Origin: Triglochin maritima
Lineage: Eukaryota; Streptophyta; Magnoliopsida; Alismatales; Juncaginaceae
Direction of reading: 5' to 3'
Assembly (NCBI GenBank): GCA_963682175.1
Contig: OY821782.1
Span: 26,123,741-26,187,740 of the forward strand
DNA: 64,000 nucleotides
Shown: piece by piece, positions 39,457 through 50,622 of the stretch
Layout: the number at the start of each line of letters is the position of its first letter
Position numbering within the stretch: the first letter of the stretch is position 1
Notes under the pieces: generated by a model
What the model saw: only the letters and a program-made list of their open reading frames with translations
What the model was told of the DNA's origin: nothing
The model's database searches: none
Position numbers and translations under genes: made by a program

Positions 39457-40922
39457 TCAATGCACTTGGAAAGGGAACATGACACCACGCGGGGCCAGAA
39501 TACGCATGCGTGGGCCCCCTTCACAAAGAGCACCAGATGAAATGAGAGGTTCGTGAATTGGACGCAAAGGCGTCTCATTCAAAGGATCAAACTGAAAGAG
39601 CTTGAACCTCTCAAGAGTTTGGGAAATGAGGGGCAACGGAAGAAGAGTTTCTCCCGTTGCGCTGCTGAAGTTATGATCGTCAATCCAAACTCTCCAACCA
39701 ACAGGCTGGTGGGTCGGAACGAGGTCAAGCACCTCGTTATGCATGTCCAACTCACCAGGAGAACAGGAAGTGGGTCTCATACCCAAAGTATCCTCCAAGG
39801 AACTCCTAATACCCTCATGAGCAATGTAGTTGTTTGATGTTCCATCATTTCCAAGATGATCAGGAACAATAGTGAGAGGCAAACTCTCATCAGGTCGTAT
39901 GAGATTAAGGGTACTAGGGAGCTCTTGCTCCACCAAAGGTGAGTCCTTAGGAGGTACAACAATAAGATCATGTCGCTCAAGGGCCACGGGACAAAAAGGT
40001 AAGGCACAATCCTGTGCTGACTCATAATAGAACTGGTCCAAGCTATTCTCAGTTTGAATCGAATCCTCCACTAAGTGATCGTGAATTGAAACCCCAAGTC
40101 CCTCAGACTGACTAGGAGTTTGACTTTGAAAGGTTGTGCTTTGAATTTGTGGATGTGGTGGTGGTTCGATTTCAGAAGATAAATCCTCAAGTTGACAAGA
40201 AAGGTTACTCTCCTCACTTAATTGTTGCGTCAGTTGACTCACTTGAAGTGTCAGATTTTGTATGCGGTCAACGAGGAGGTCCAAGTCAGATCTTGGGAAA
40301 TTTTGGGGTTGGGTGTTGATGGCCTGAGAATGAGTCCAATGATTTGAAGTGGGGTGTTGGTAGAATTCTGGGTATCGGGAGGAGGATATTGGGGTGGAAA
40401 TGATGTATAAGAATTTGAATATGAATTGTCTCCCCACGAATCCATCCCTCTCGGGTTGTACGCGGATGCGTAATGGTCATAATGAGCATTTTGGGAAAAT
40501 GTGTGCTCATACTCAGGCTCTGGGGGAACATAAGGACATTCCCCGAAATCATGACCACTCAACCCACAATAGTGACACGGTACGGCTACTGGAGCCACCG
40601 GTGCACCCATGTCATCTACCACATGCATGAAAGAGGTCAAAGGTTCTTGTAATGTCTCAGTTTGATGACCAACATATGATCCGACGTAACTAGATGGTGG
40701 TCTAGCAGTCGGTGCCTCTCTCATGTTACCCCAATATGAAGATTGCTCAGTCACACAATGAGGATTATCCCAACCATACGGGGTGTTCGTCTGAGCCACC
40801 CCAGGTTGCATGGGTCCGGAGTACCAGGGAGAATCATCCTGGTCCCAACAATGATATGGATGGTCGCCCATGTAACCATCCATCTCAAGAAAAACTCTCG
40901 AGTCGACCACTCTCACCACCAC
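39457..40922 (-). CDS. Nucleocapsid-like protein of element A (one frameshift)
   Basis: Two overlapping minus-strand frames, 40922-40251 and 40437-39457, are parts of one gene of about 485 codons. Element B is continuous where A switches frame near 40375, so A has a 1-bp deletion. The N-part has MDGYMGDHPYHCWDQ, then a CCHC knuckle CHYCGLSGHDFGECP and YNPRGMDSWGDNSYSN, reminiscent of the post-capsid region of Tat/Athila Gag. A short coiled coil follows (DRIQNLTLQVSQLTQQL), then an acidic Pro-rich region and a C-terminal domain of unknown type (VGWRVWIDDHNFSSATGE, FKLFQFDPLNETP). No capsid domain precedes the knuckle. The likely role is RNA binding in a helper's particle; that is inference. 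The upstream start is uncertain: a second Met lies near 40880. Confidence 0.65.
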
Positions 40923-41995
40923 GAGACTAAGCTCGCAAAAAGTGCTCGACTCGACCCTAAAACGCTACCAGAGAGTGTAAAGGGGAGGAGACTATAACGT
41001 AGAAGAAGGTGAGAAGAAGATGACTCATAGGGGAAGGGAAGAAACCCTAAAGCTAGCGTAGGTAACGGGATCAGGAAGAAGCTTAACTAGCAAGCACGGC
41101 TCAAACAATGTAAGGCAATGGGTCCTTAAGCTAGACGACGCCTAACTTCGAGGTCACTAGCCTCGACACGCCTCACCTCCCTACAACGAGGACCATAATG
41201 CCCAGCAAGTGATACCAGATCTGGAGATCCAGTACCTCCTACTATCGACAAGGTAGGCAACGCCGATCAGGTCATGACGGTCTCAACTAGATTACTCTCC
41301 TAGTGCGTCCGAATTCCTTAGGGCCAATGTCTACTTGCTTTTAGTTAAGGCTTTATTAAGAGTGATTTTTGGAGCCAAGGAAAGGGTGATGAAATCCCCC
41401 ACCTTATATTTTATGGGACAGCCCCTCCTTAGTAGTGATTTGATCCTAGATCTAGCAATCAATCGCTCCAATCAAACGCTCTCTCACTCTTGTCCTGATG
41501 CAATTCCTACTAACTAATGCATGGGCATACGAGATGCATGAATGAGTGTAGGAAATGCGTACCTCACGCCAGCACTCAACAACTGAAAATAAAGCTAAAA
41601 GAAAAGACAACTATATGCCTAAGTCAATACATGATGCGTGACCTAAACAAATAAGAACGTCTAGTCTTTTGCTTTGGATTTTAGGGCCAAGTTGATTAAT
41701 GGGGGAGTGATTAATGATCTGGGAGCAAACCAGAAGTCAAATCATGCAAAATAGGGCTCCCAGATAACACAAATTACAAAACTAACTACCAGAAAAAATT
41801 TGAAAGTAGGAAGCCCTCACCAGGCCGCCAATTGGCGGTCTACAACCGCTGATTGGCGGTCCTTTTAGGTCTTCTGTTCCTCAAATTTGTACAGCAGCCT
41901 CCCCTTGATCCAGTGGTTCCCTGAAACTAAGAAAAACTAGAAACAAAAAATTAAAAACCCCTCGAATCGTCCAAACCAACGTCTGGACAGAGCAC

Positions 41996-42014
41996 CTCCC
42001 CGGCAACGGCGCCA
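41996..42014 (-). promoter_or_regulatory. Primer-binding site of element A (tRNA-Asp type)
   Basis: The minus strand reads TGGCGCCGTTGCCGGGGAG, six bases inside the 5' LTR. This site is typical of plant Tat/Athila Ty3 elements. Confidence 0.85.
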
Positions 42015-42020
42015 AAAACT

Positions 42021-43582
42021 TGATTGATCGTTTTATATTTAACCGCAAGTGCATGGCCGCGTTGAAGCGGTGGCAAATACGGGTCGTCCACTGGGAGGTG
42101 TGTCGACGATTGGTTTGTTCGAAGGCGAGAGGTAAAAAGAAGGAGAGAAAGGTTGGTTACACTAAACTACACTACAAAGTTGAAATGAGATGGAGAAGAA
42201 ACGATAAAACTAAACCCCAAAGGGGGTAGAGAAATAATGTGAACATAAAGAAGTGTATGTGTGTGTGTTCATTAAGCTCTTCACAACATGTAGTGCATGA
42301 AATCATAAAACTACATCCAACTTAGCCTCCACATGAATTAAGATAAGACTACATCATTAAAACATACAAGACAATAGTTGGAATAAAGCTACATGAACTC
42401 AAGTATAAAGACTATACCCTACTATGCCTCTACATGAATTAAGATTTCACTACATCATTAAAACATACAAGACATTAGCTAAGGTAAAGGCAATAAGAGC
42501 TCATACACTACAACTTGTGTTTCCAATATTAACTTCATCCATATCCTAACCTTATCATTCCCCATAAAATAGGTCCACTAATCAAAGCATAAGCTAAGCT
42601 TCACTCAAGAGCATTAGCATATCAAAGATAAGAGTGGAGACCCATTAGATGGTTATGGAAATCATATAAAGCTCAAGGGATAAAAATAACACACACTTAA
42701 TACACTACATAATTATATCACATATTTCTCCACCCCCCAAATGGGGATGAAACTACTCACTACTCATTATACTAACTATATTAGCACAAGAAAGCATAAT
42801 ACTGAAATGAAAGTTAACTAAGAAGGCAAGAAGCATTAAAGAAACATAAAAGGAAAGGAAAGACTAAACAAACATGCACAAATTAAAAGACAAGATTAAA
42901 AGAAACTAGAAGAATTATTTTATTAACAAATGACTCACATTGAAGGTAGCATTCTTCTCCACCTTGAGTTTTTGCTTCAAGGCTCACTCCTTAGTAGAGA
43001 GAATGCCACCAAGCAATGGGTAATTACAATGGAAGGTGAAGAGTTCTATTTATAAGCATGGAAAAAGCTAATCGGGGACAATCCCCCGATGTGGGACTAA
43101 ACCAATACCAAACATAGCCTAAACGAACATTAATACAAGTCCAGGAGAAATTTCGACGGATCCTGAGCAATATGGACCGCCAATTAGCGGTCCAAGACCG
43201 CCAATTGGCGGTCCAAAATTGTCGGATCGTGTTGGAATTTGTTGTGGGCTTTGCTTTCTGGTATTGTTGGTCTTTGATGCGGTTACTCGACTTGTTGGAG
43301 CTCCGACCCGAATAGAATTGGTAAAATACTCCCCATGATGGTGTGGAGTATTCTGTTTTGCTCTTAGGTCCTTCTGTCTTACATTCAAGTCCTTCTCCCT
43401 TGCATCTTGGTCCCTAGATCTCACCATTCAGTCCTTTTTCCCAGCTTTTGGGTCCTTTCATGGCTCTTCTCTTCAAACCTCTTTATTCCTGAAAACTAAA
43501 CATAAAACTCGTCACGTAGCATTGCTTAGGTGTAAGATAATGGATATAAGATACAAATATGAGCATGAAATGATGTCAATCA
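42021..43582 (-). repeat. 5' LTR of element A
   Basis: Pairs with 36283-37843. It differs by one inserted C in a C run and scattered substitutions, and carries the same 18-bp palindrome near 43196. Confidence 0.88.
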
Positions 43583-43587
43583 GTCAC

Positions 43588-45219
43588 CGACAGGTCAGCG
43601 GACTTAATGCTGGGGCAAAGCAAATTGTTCGTGATATGACAGAGGCACAAGCAAGACCACGTAACATTTTGTAGGCGGTAAAGGAGAAATTTCCGGACGA
43701 TAATCCCAATCAAAGACACATTTATAACTTCAGAGAGTATATGAGGATGACGAAATCTGAAGTCAGAAATCCCACGCAGCAGTTTCTCAGGGAGGCAGTG
43801 CAGCATAATTATTTGCATTGGATTGTGGCAGATGAAGAAACTAATGTCCTCACTCACGCATTTTTGGCACATCCAACTTCTGTTCAGTTGTTGCGTACAT
43901 ACCCATTCGTAATCTGCATGGATTCGACGTATAAGACGAACAAGTACAAGATACCTTTGTTTGAGATGGTTGGGGTTACTCCAACAAACATGAATTTCCT
44001 CGTCGGATATGTGATTTTGCAGGATGAGACCGAGTCTAGTTACCAGTGGGTGTTGGAGAGGTTGCGAGATCTATTATTGCATATTGTTAGCCCGACTGCA
44101 ATAATAACGGACTGAGAGATGAGTCTGATGCGACCAGTGGCAGAGGTTTTTCTTGAGTCTGCTCATTTACTATGCACCTGGCATATCAACAAAGACGTGT
44201 ACAACTACGCATACCACGTATTCGGCAAGGACAAGCAGCTTGCAGAGAGTTTTTGGTGTGGAAGGTGGAGGAGAGTCGTGCTTTCAGATTCACAGACGGA
44301 TTACGATAGAGCAGTCCGTAATCTGAAAGATTCTTACAAGTCCTGGCCAGTGCTGACGGAGTATGTGGAAGACACGTGGTTGGTGCATAAGGAGAAATTT
44401 GTGTTGAATTGGACGAATAAAGTTTTTCATTTCGGCAACACTACGAACTGCATGGTGGAAAGTGCACATTCGGCTCTGAAAGAGTGGATCACTACATCGA
44501 CTATCGCTCTCGACACTCTTTTCGACCGTGTGAACTCGGCTATTGAAATGCAGCTGACGAATATTCAGAACTTTCTTGAAGATTCGAGACGTCGAATTGT
44601 GACAAACTACATAGGTCCTTTGTTTCAGCATATAAATGGCGAGTTTCGCATCACTGCTTGTCGTTATTGACTCAGCAGTTGAAGAGAATGCATGACTTAA
44701 GTGATGAAATTGAATATCGTTGTGGGTGTGCTTTCCTGACAACACATGAGATTCCTTGTGCATGTACCATGTACGAGTGTTTTGCGTCAGGTGATGGAAT
44801 TTATTTAGAGCAGATTCATCTATTCTGGAAAACACTTGTCATTGGAGAAGGAGTCCAGATATCAGAGTTTATGGATCAGTCAGCACAAGACGTCGAGCAT
44901 TTTCGGAAGCTAGTTGATGAGATTTCGGAGAGCGACCATGCAGTAATTCGTAGTGCCTCTCGTATTTTATACGAACAGTTACACCCCGATCAGTCGAACT
45001 ATTAAGAACCCGTAGAAAATATTAAGGTATGAGGTCGACCTAGGGGAAAGTCGACACGTCGGGACCCGAGTGCCTTCGAGTATGCTGAGCGAGGTCGTGG
45101 TCGGTCTGGCAGTAGTGGGAGCAGGGGTCGTCGTCGGTCTGGCAGTAGTGGGAGCAGGGGTCGTGGTCGGTCTTCCAATTTGTCTCGATCGTCCGTGAAC
45201 ACGGGCACATGATCTTCTG
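43588..45219 (+). pseudogene. Mutator-like transposase, DDE core and SWIM finger
   Basis: The MULE transposase resumes after element A. VICMDSTYKTNKYKIPLFEM holds the first catalytic Asp (near 43920). IITD followed by a TGA (44113-44115), where relatives have Arg, holds the second. LLCTWHINKD and CMVESAHSALKEW follow. A frame change near 44665 leads to the SWIM zinc finger, CGCAFLTTHEIPCAC (near 44720-44770). The tail is a Ser/Gly/Arg-rich linker with a 33-bp tandem duplication near 45107-45172, and another TGA near 45210. The exon ends at 45219 with a GTATGA donor. Several stops make it inactive. Confidence 0.85.
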
Positions 45220-45333
45220 GTATGACGATATATTTGTTGTTATTTAATATATATCAGTAATCTAGATGGGGTTGATAGACTATTAGTAATCTAGATGGTT
45301 GTTTTAATGAATTGTTATTTACCTATCTTACAG

Positions 45334-45950
45334 TGTCTGGACGGATTGACGTGGACAACTTCCCATATGTTGATAGACTGTCAGGAATCATTTTACCATT
45401 TCTGGAAAGGTGGAATGAGGTACGTGCTGATGGTAACTGTGGATTTCGATGTGTTGTCGATGTCTTCCATGGTGGTCAAGAGAATTGGTCGTACGCCGGT
45501 CGTGCGATTTCTAATGAGATAGGTGCACATCCTATTTATGAGAGTGTCTATTTCGGCAATGTGGGAGAGGCTCGTCAACGAATTGATTGGGGTGGGGGAG
45601 CTTGTGGCGAGGATCATTATATGGAGGTTTGGACCGACTTGTTTCCTGTTGCTAATTTTTACAAGGGTGCGGTCATGTATTTCTCAATGGGAACGGATGG
45701 TTCGTTGTTCCCGTGTCTTACTGTGCTACCTTGGGAGAGTCCGTCTGCCACGACGAGGCTTGTCAGAGAGTTGGTCATTGCTCATTTAGGGAGTTACAGA
45801 CATTTTATTCGTTTGGAATTAGCTGATAATTTCCCAGTACCTCCTATAGCGACCTTATGGTATCAAATGCGAGATGAGAGTGTTGTTAGATGGGAGGATC
45901 AGTACGAAAGTAGGATAGAGTATTGGAACCAGTTACGTAGTACATTTTGA
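45334..45950 (+). pseudogene. OTU-like cysteine protease domain fused to the MULE transposase
   Basis: The last exon of the same gene: acceptor CTTACAG ends at 45333, and joining the G left at 45219 keeps frame into VSGRIDVDNFPYVDRL. The OTU catalytic block is ADGNCGFR (Cys nucleophile, about residue 40 of the exon), with RHFIRLEL later supplying the likely catalytic His. The exon itself is open to a TGA at 45948-45950. OTU domains remove ubiquitin or related modifiers; OTU fusions to plant Mutator-like transposases are known from annotated genomes. The exon is intact although upstream parts are broken. Confidence 0.82.
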
Positions 45951-46234
45951 TTGTAATTTGTAATGCTTTTGTAATGTATAATATATCGTGTATTTGTACT
46001 TATATCGTGTTGTTCTTTTACCGTATTTTAAATTTAAATATTATTTGATATCTAAAGAAATAAGTTGAAGATATTTTCGTGACAAAAAAATTTTAAAAAT
46101 ACGATAGTCAAAGAAATACGTAGAAGATATGTTTGTAAGAAATAAATAATAAGAGTACACAAATAAGCAAAACAAATACCAACAAATGTAGTAACAGTGC
46201 AACATATAACAAAACGATAGTAAAAGCAAGTCAA

Positions 46235-48018
46235 CTACAGCTCAGCATCCGAATCATGGTCTGAAATGCCCAACTGACTGTTCCAATCCTCGATGAGGCG
46301 ATCCCAATCTGTACATGCAAGTCTCGTATCCTCAGTCGGCATCCTGTCTCTCTGTCGCAAGAACGGCTGCGTACACCGTATCGCCCTACTCATCCACTCT
46401 ATGTAAAATAAAAATTAGCGTACATTAACAATAATAACAAAATATACATTACAATTACAAATAAAATTAGATAAACTTACCGCATCGGCACATGTCCTAT
46501 TCAGTGGTCTCTTCGGTCTCGGAATGATACCGCGTACGATAAGTGGATGTGAGCACCTACCAAACCACTACAAATAATCTGCAGCACAAGTGGAGGGGTC
46601 GCGGCTACGACTAAGATCGTCCAGGTGTAGTCGTCCTACTCTCGGAAATGTCCTCCAAACCGATTCCGCGAACGAAACGCTATGCCTGACGTCGTACTTC
46701 GTCGCAGTCACAGACCGTACTGCATGCTCGGGCGTCAAGATGTCAACCGGGATCACCTGAACGTAACCTAACTGACGTAATACGCGATCAGGTAAATAAG
46801 GCTCTGTGATATCCCTATAATGAATAACGCCCATAAATGTAGTGCTCGGCACAGCTACAGCAGGCTGGGGACCATATGGCAACCACTTCACCTAAACATT
46901 TATACGTTAATAATAATAAAGTTAAAATTTAAAAAAACGTGAATGATATATACATTATATACCTGCGATGCAGTCATCTGATCTAACCGTCTACGAATAG
47001 AAAGAAGTCAACCCTCGCTCTTATCCTCGGCCCGGACAGCCCACATACGCGAACGAGGATGACCACGCTCAATAATCTTCTGCTCCCGATGTGGGCGGAA
47101 AGCAAGAAAATACTCATAGATCCAAGCCTGCAGCAGTGTAAGACAACTAGTAATCCCAGAACAATCAGCACGACTAGATATACCCAGCTGGCGATACAGA
47201 TATGCCAACGTCGCCGACCCCCATGAGTACTGACCAATGGTATCTGGGTCCCTCGCCTCCAATAGGTCGCGTGGTCTGACTCTGGAACCGCTCTTGTCGA
47301 CAAACAAGACGCAGCCTAGCAGTAAGAAGAGGTAAGCAGTCATTTGCGTGTCCTCAGTCCGTGGTGGTCGCCCCTGTCTGCAACACTCGTCCACAACATT
47401 GATACTAACACCACCGCCACTCCAAAATGAGCTATCCCGCCCAAGACCTCTAGGCTGACACCCAGCAACTCAGATATATATAACTTCAGCTCAGATGTCG
47501 GCGTCTGTGCACTGACCATAGGACCCTCAACAGGAATGTGAAGAATCTGAAAGACGTCATGCAACATGATCGTCATCTCTCCGAACGGCAAGTGGAAAGT
47601 GTTGGTGTCAGGCTGCCACCGCTCCACGAAAGCTGAAATCAACGACATGTCGATGTAGGAAAACATGTTGTACGGCAAGTGACCCAATCAACTATCAATG
47701 ACGGTCGCCTTCATATCATCAGTCATCACTGAACGTCATGCCTGCAATGTCGTACAGGCTCTGTGCCGATTATGGCACATCAAAACCTTCCGATCCTCGC
47801 CATCCCAGATGCGTCTGGCGATGTGGCCTCCGAAACTCGGAATGACGCTACCATCTACTGGACCACCGGGCATAATATCCGTGACGATCCAAGAGTCGTC
47901 CTCACCCCTCTTCTTCTTCTGAGCTCAGGCGTCTGCAGTGCACGAACTCGAATCACCGGTCACAAACCGGCCACCTCGATCCTTCCTAATGATCCACTCA
48001 GCCGAAGGACCACAATGT
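46235..48018 (-). pseudogene. Plant mobile domain (PMD) gene, MULE-associated, truncated
   Basis: Convergent with the transposase gene. Minus-strand pieces: GPVDGSVIPSFGGHIARRIW near 47850; the PMD core with MFSYIDMSLISAFVERW, HLPFGEMTIMLHDVFQI and IPVEGPMV (47687-47470); and then LFVDKSGSRVRPRDLLEA and YSWGSATLAYLYRQL. After an intron at about 46894-46968 comes LPYGPQPAVAVPSTTFMGVI and YLPDRVLRQLGYVQVIP (46891-46600). A final intron at about 46393-46482 precedes DTRLACTDWDRLIEDW and a stop at 46235. Internal stops near 47690 and 47925 and frame changes show decay. The outer Copia element cuts the 5' part at 48018. PMD proteins resemble MAIN/MAIL1 and the long form of phosphatase PP7. Confidence 0.78.
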
Positions 48019-49928
48019 TGTAGGATTTCGTGTCCCTATGTATGTATATATTTTAAAAATTTTAATACAACATACAAGATCGATTTCATATTTTCAACAA
48101 TTTTAATGTACATAACTTTGTGTTTTATTCTAATATCATGCAACCCTACATTTATTAAAATAAACCACAAAAGTAGAATCATACCTAAAGGTTCTCTAAA
48201 ACCTTTTTGAAGATTCGGAGTCGCGTTGCCTGTCGAATCGTCCACGGATTTGCCTCTGAGTGTTCACCAAACTCTGAGTTTCCATATAATCACCCACAAA
48301 AAACGTTTTAATTAAATCTGGAATTAATCCACCCAAGATCTAATTAATCTCTTAATAATTCAGGCAGAATCGTTCTTGTTCGGTGGACCGAGTATAACTC
48401 GGTCAACCGAACCGTTCGGTTATAACACGTGTTCGGTGCACCGTGAGCTAGACGGTTGACCGAGTCCGCAGGAGAAAAATTCCCTGGAAGAATTCGGTTG
48501 AACCACGTCTTTTACTCGGTCTACCGTTGACCTACCAAAATCGATCCTGGGACATAGTTATCGGATGACCGGGTCACCTTCGGTCTACCGAAAATACTAC
48601 TTCTCGGTTGACCGTGCACACTCGGTTAACCGAACCCGATTATCCAGGCACTCCAGACAATTTCGGTCAACCAATTGCGCTTACCCGTTCCCTATTCGGA
48701 TATCCGATCCGAAGATACCCCGGTCGACCGAACCATGAACGGTTCACCGTGTTTGACCCCAAATTTACCTTTGTCAAATTTTGGATTTATTTCCAACAAA
48801 ATTTGATCTTTGGGGTTTTTTAGCAAATTCACATCTTATGTAATATATTATCTTATGAATTTATTACACATCATATGAATTTATTATCCCATAATATATA
48901 CACCTCATATGAATTTATTATGATTCTAATTATGTCAATTATCATGACATATTGATTTTATTCATTCACCACATGTGTCCTATTTTCACATGAAACCCGA
49001 CACATCATATGAACTTAAAATCAAACCTCTTGTTTCCCAGTTTTGTGGTGTGACCGATAGGAGGATCTAAGCCAAATGGTTAGTGATATTAAACACTTAA
49101 TATCTCAGACTATAAGCGGTATCTAGCTACACATTATAGTCACCCAATTAGCATAGATGTCTTTGTTCCACCCGAACCAAAATACGATCCATTTAGTGAT
49201 GCAAGTGCACCACTTGTGTTCGTCCCTTGCCTCATGATATTAAGAATATATACAAAGTAGAAATGTGTCACATTTGTATTATATTCATTTCTTGATCTCT
49301 TTAAGCTAATTATAACTATGTAACTTAACTCAAGTCACATTGTGCACATTATAATTTTGCTTTATCAAAGGGCCCACTAATATCATCACTCAATTAAGAG
49401 GGGCAATGATAATCATTTGACTAGCTATCTTTTCCAGCACAAGTCATGTTCAACCAACTATTGCCTTTATCACTATACTCATTGATAGCTTTTGACAATA
49501 CTCAAATTAAGAACTTCTTGAGTGAAAAGATATAAGTCTCATATATTAGGATCCAAGACACAGTAAAACATTAATGACACGAAACACAATTCCATAATGT
49601 TTTACTTGTTAGGTTTATTCAATATATAAAAGTAATATTTTCCTCTTTTATATACTCGTGTCGTCAATTATTTGTAGAGCTACAACAATCGATGACCAAC
49701 ACGACAATCTTATCTCGGTGATTAATGTTCCATGTTAATTACCATGATTGTGAATAACTTTTGATTTATGTAAACCATTATCTTTTAGAGCTCTACGGTT
49801 AAGGACCAAACACCTCTTCCTTAACACTTCCAAAAGACGAATACCATAATCAATGAACAAAATGTTTGCACATCCAATTCATAATAATTGACATATAAAA
49901 GTAAAATTTTTAGAAGACATTCCTTTCA
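48019..49928 (-). repeat. 3' LTR of the outer Copia element
   Basis: A 1910-bp LTR, TGAAAGGAATG...GAAATCCTACA on the minus strand. A polypurine tract (AAGTGGGAGAT) follows at 49929. It is the same family as 50623-52690 but diverged, especially in the palindrome region. Left flank AATGT (48014-48018) would be half of the duplication; the other half is outside the window. Confidence 0.82.
48381..48749. repeat. CGGT-NN-ACCG palindrome array 3
   Basis: Thirteen sites by eye. Ten keep both half-sites CGGT and ACCG, but the middle two bases are GG, CA, GC, TG, CT, CT, TG, TA, CG and TC. The only copy with the CG centre of the other arrays is 48721-48730. CGGATATCCG near 48696 is a further relative. 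Confidence 0.85.
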
Positions 49929-50622
49929 ATCTCCCACTTGTTATCAAAGTTTTCTTTCACATACATTCTCAGTGTATAAAACAATAATAACTAGGGTAAC
50001 CCTCTCTAATCACTCATCAAGCCAATCCACATGGTTTCTCAGACCCATGGACTCGAAATGCATTTCGCCCTTGGCTTGGGATAAGGGTTTGGTGAATGGA
50101 TCAGTTGTGTTGCTGTTTGTGTCCACCCATAACAGATTTATTTTGCCCTCGTCGATGAAGTCACGTGTGACAAAGTACTTACGATCCATGTACTTCACTT
50201 TGTGGTGTGATTTGGGATCCTTGATTTGCAAGATAGATGCACTATTATCGCAAAATAGCTCTATGGGTCCCTCGCACAAGGGAACTACTCCAAGCTCTTC
50301 AAGGAACTTCTTAATCCACACTCCTTCCTTGCTCGCTTCAGCGACAACCATCACTTCGGAAGCGGTGGTTGAGTCGGCCGTAGTGGTTCGCTTCCAACTA
50401 CGCCAGCTCACGACTCCACCATTTAGAAGGTAGACGTATCCTGATTGCGACCTTCTATCGTCAGGATTACTCATGAAACTCGCATCCGAATAGCCCTCGG
50501 CTATCAAGTCCCTTTGTCCTCCATAAACAAGAAACTTATCTCTAGTCCGGTTAAGGTACCTCAGAATATTCTTGACCGCAGTCCAATGCTCAGGACCTAC
50601 GTTGGATTGGTGACGACTTGTC
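49929..50622 (-). pseudogene. pol: Outer Copia element: RNase H end of pol
   Basis: The minus strand gives YSDASFMSNPDDRRSQSGYV, CDNSASILQIKDPKSHHK and TDPFTKPLSQAKGEMHFES, ending near 50010. It is a diverged copy of the inner element's RNase H. Coding sequence is cut at 50622 by the inner element and continues at 60447. Confidence 0.85.

Larger units (their letters stand above)
36283..43582 (-). mobile_element. Complete Ty3-type LTR element A, nucleocapsid-only
   Basis: A 7300-bp insertion with a perfect 5-bp duplication, GTCAC, at 36278-36282 and 43583-43587. The LTRs 36283-37843 and 42021-43582 (1561 and 1562 bp) differ at roughly 15 positions by eye, so it is young. The tRNA-Asp-type primer-binding site and the GTGTGGGGGTAT polypurine tract set its orientation. 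The internal region carries one gene and no protease, reverse transcriptase, RNase H or integrase, so it must be mobilised by another element. 37859-39456 and 40923-41995 look non-coding. Two solo LTRs of the same family lie at 15584 and 17178. Confidence 0.9.

Noticed and set aside
39125..39556. 143-codon plus-strand open frame in element A
   Set aside because: Antisense to the element, no domain, and the matching region is deleted in element B.
40251..40437. Programmed frameshift in the element A gene
   Set aside because: Element B keeps one frame at the same place, and A lacks one base there, so a simple deletion explains it.
47698..48023. Plus-strand open frames near the PMD gene
   Set aside because: Antisense shadows of the PMD coding sequence.
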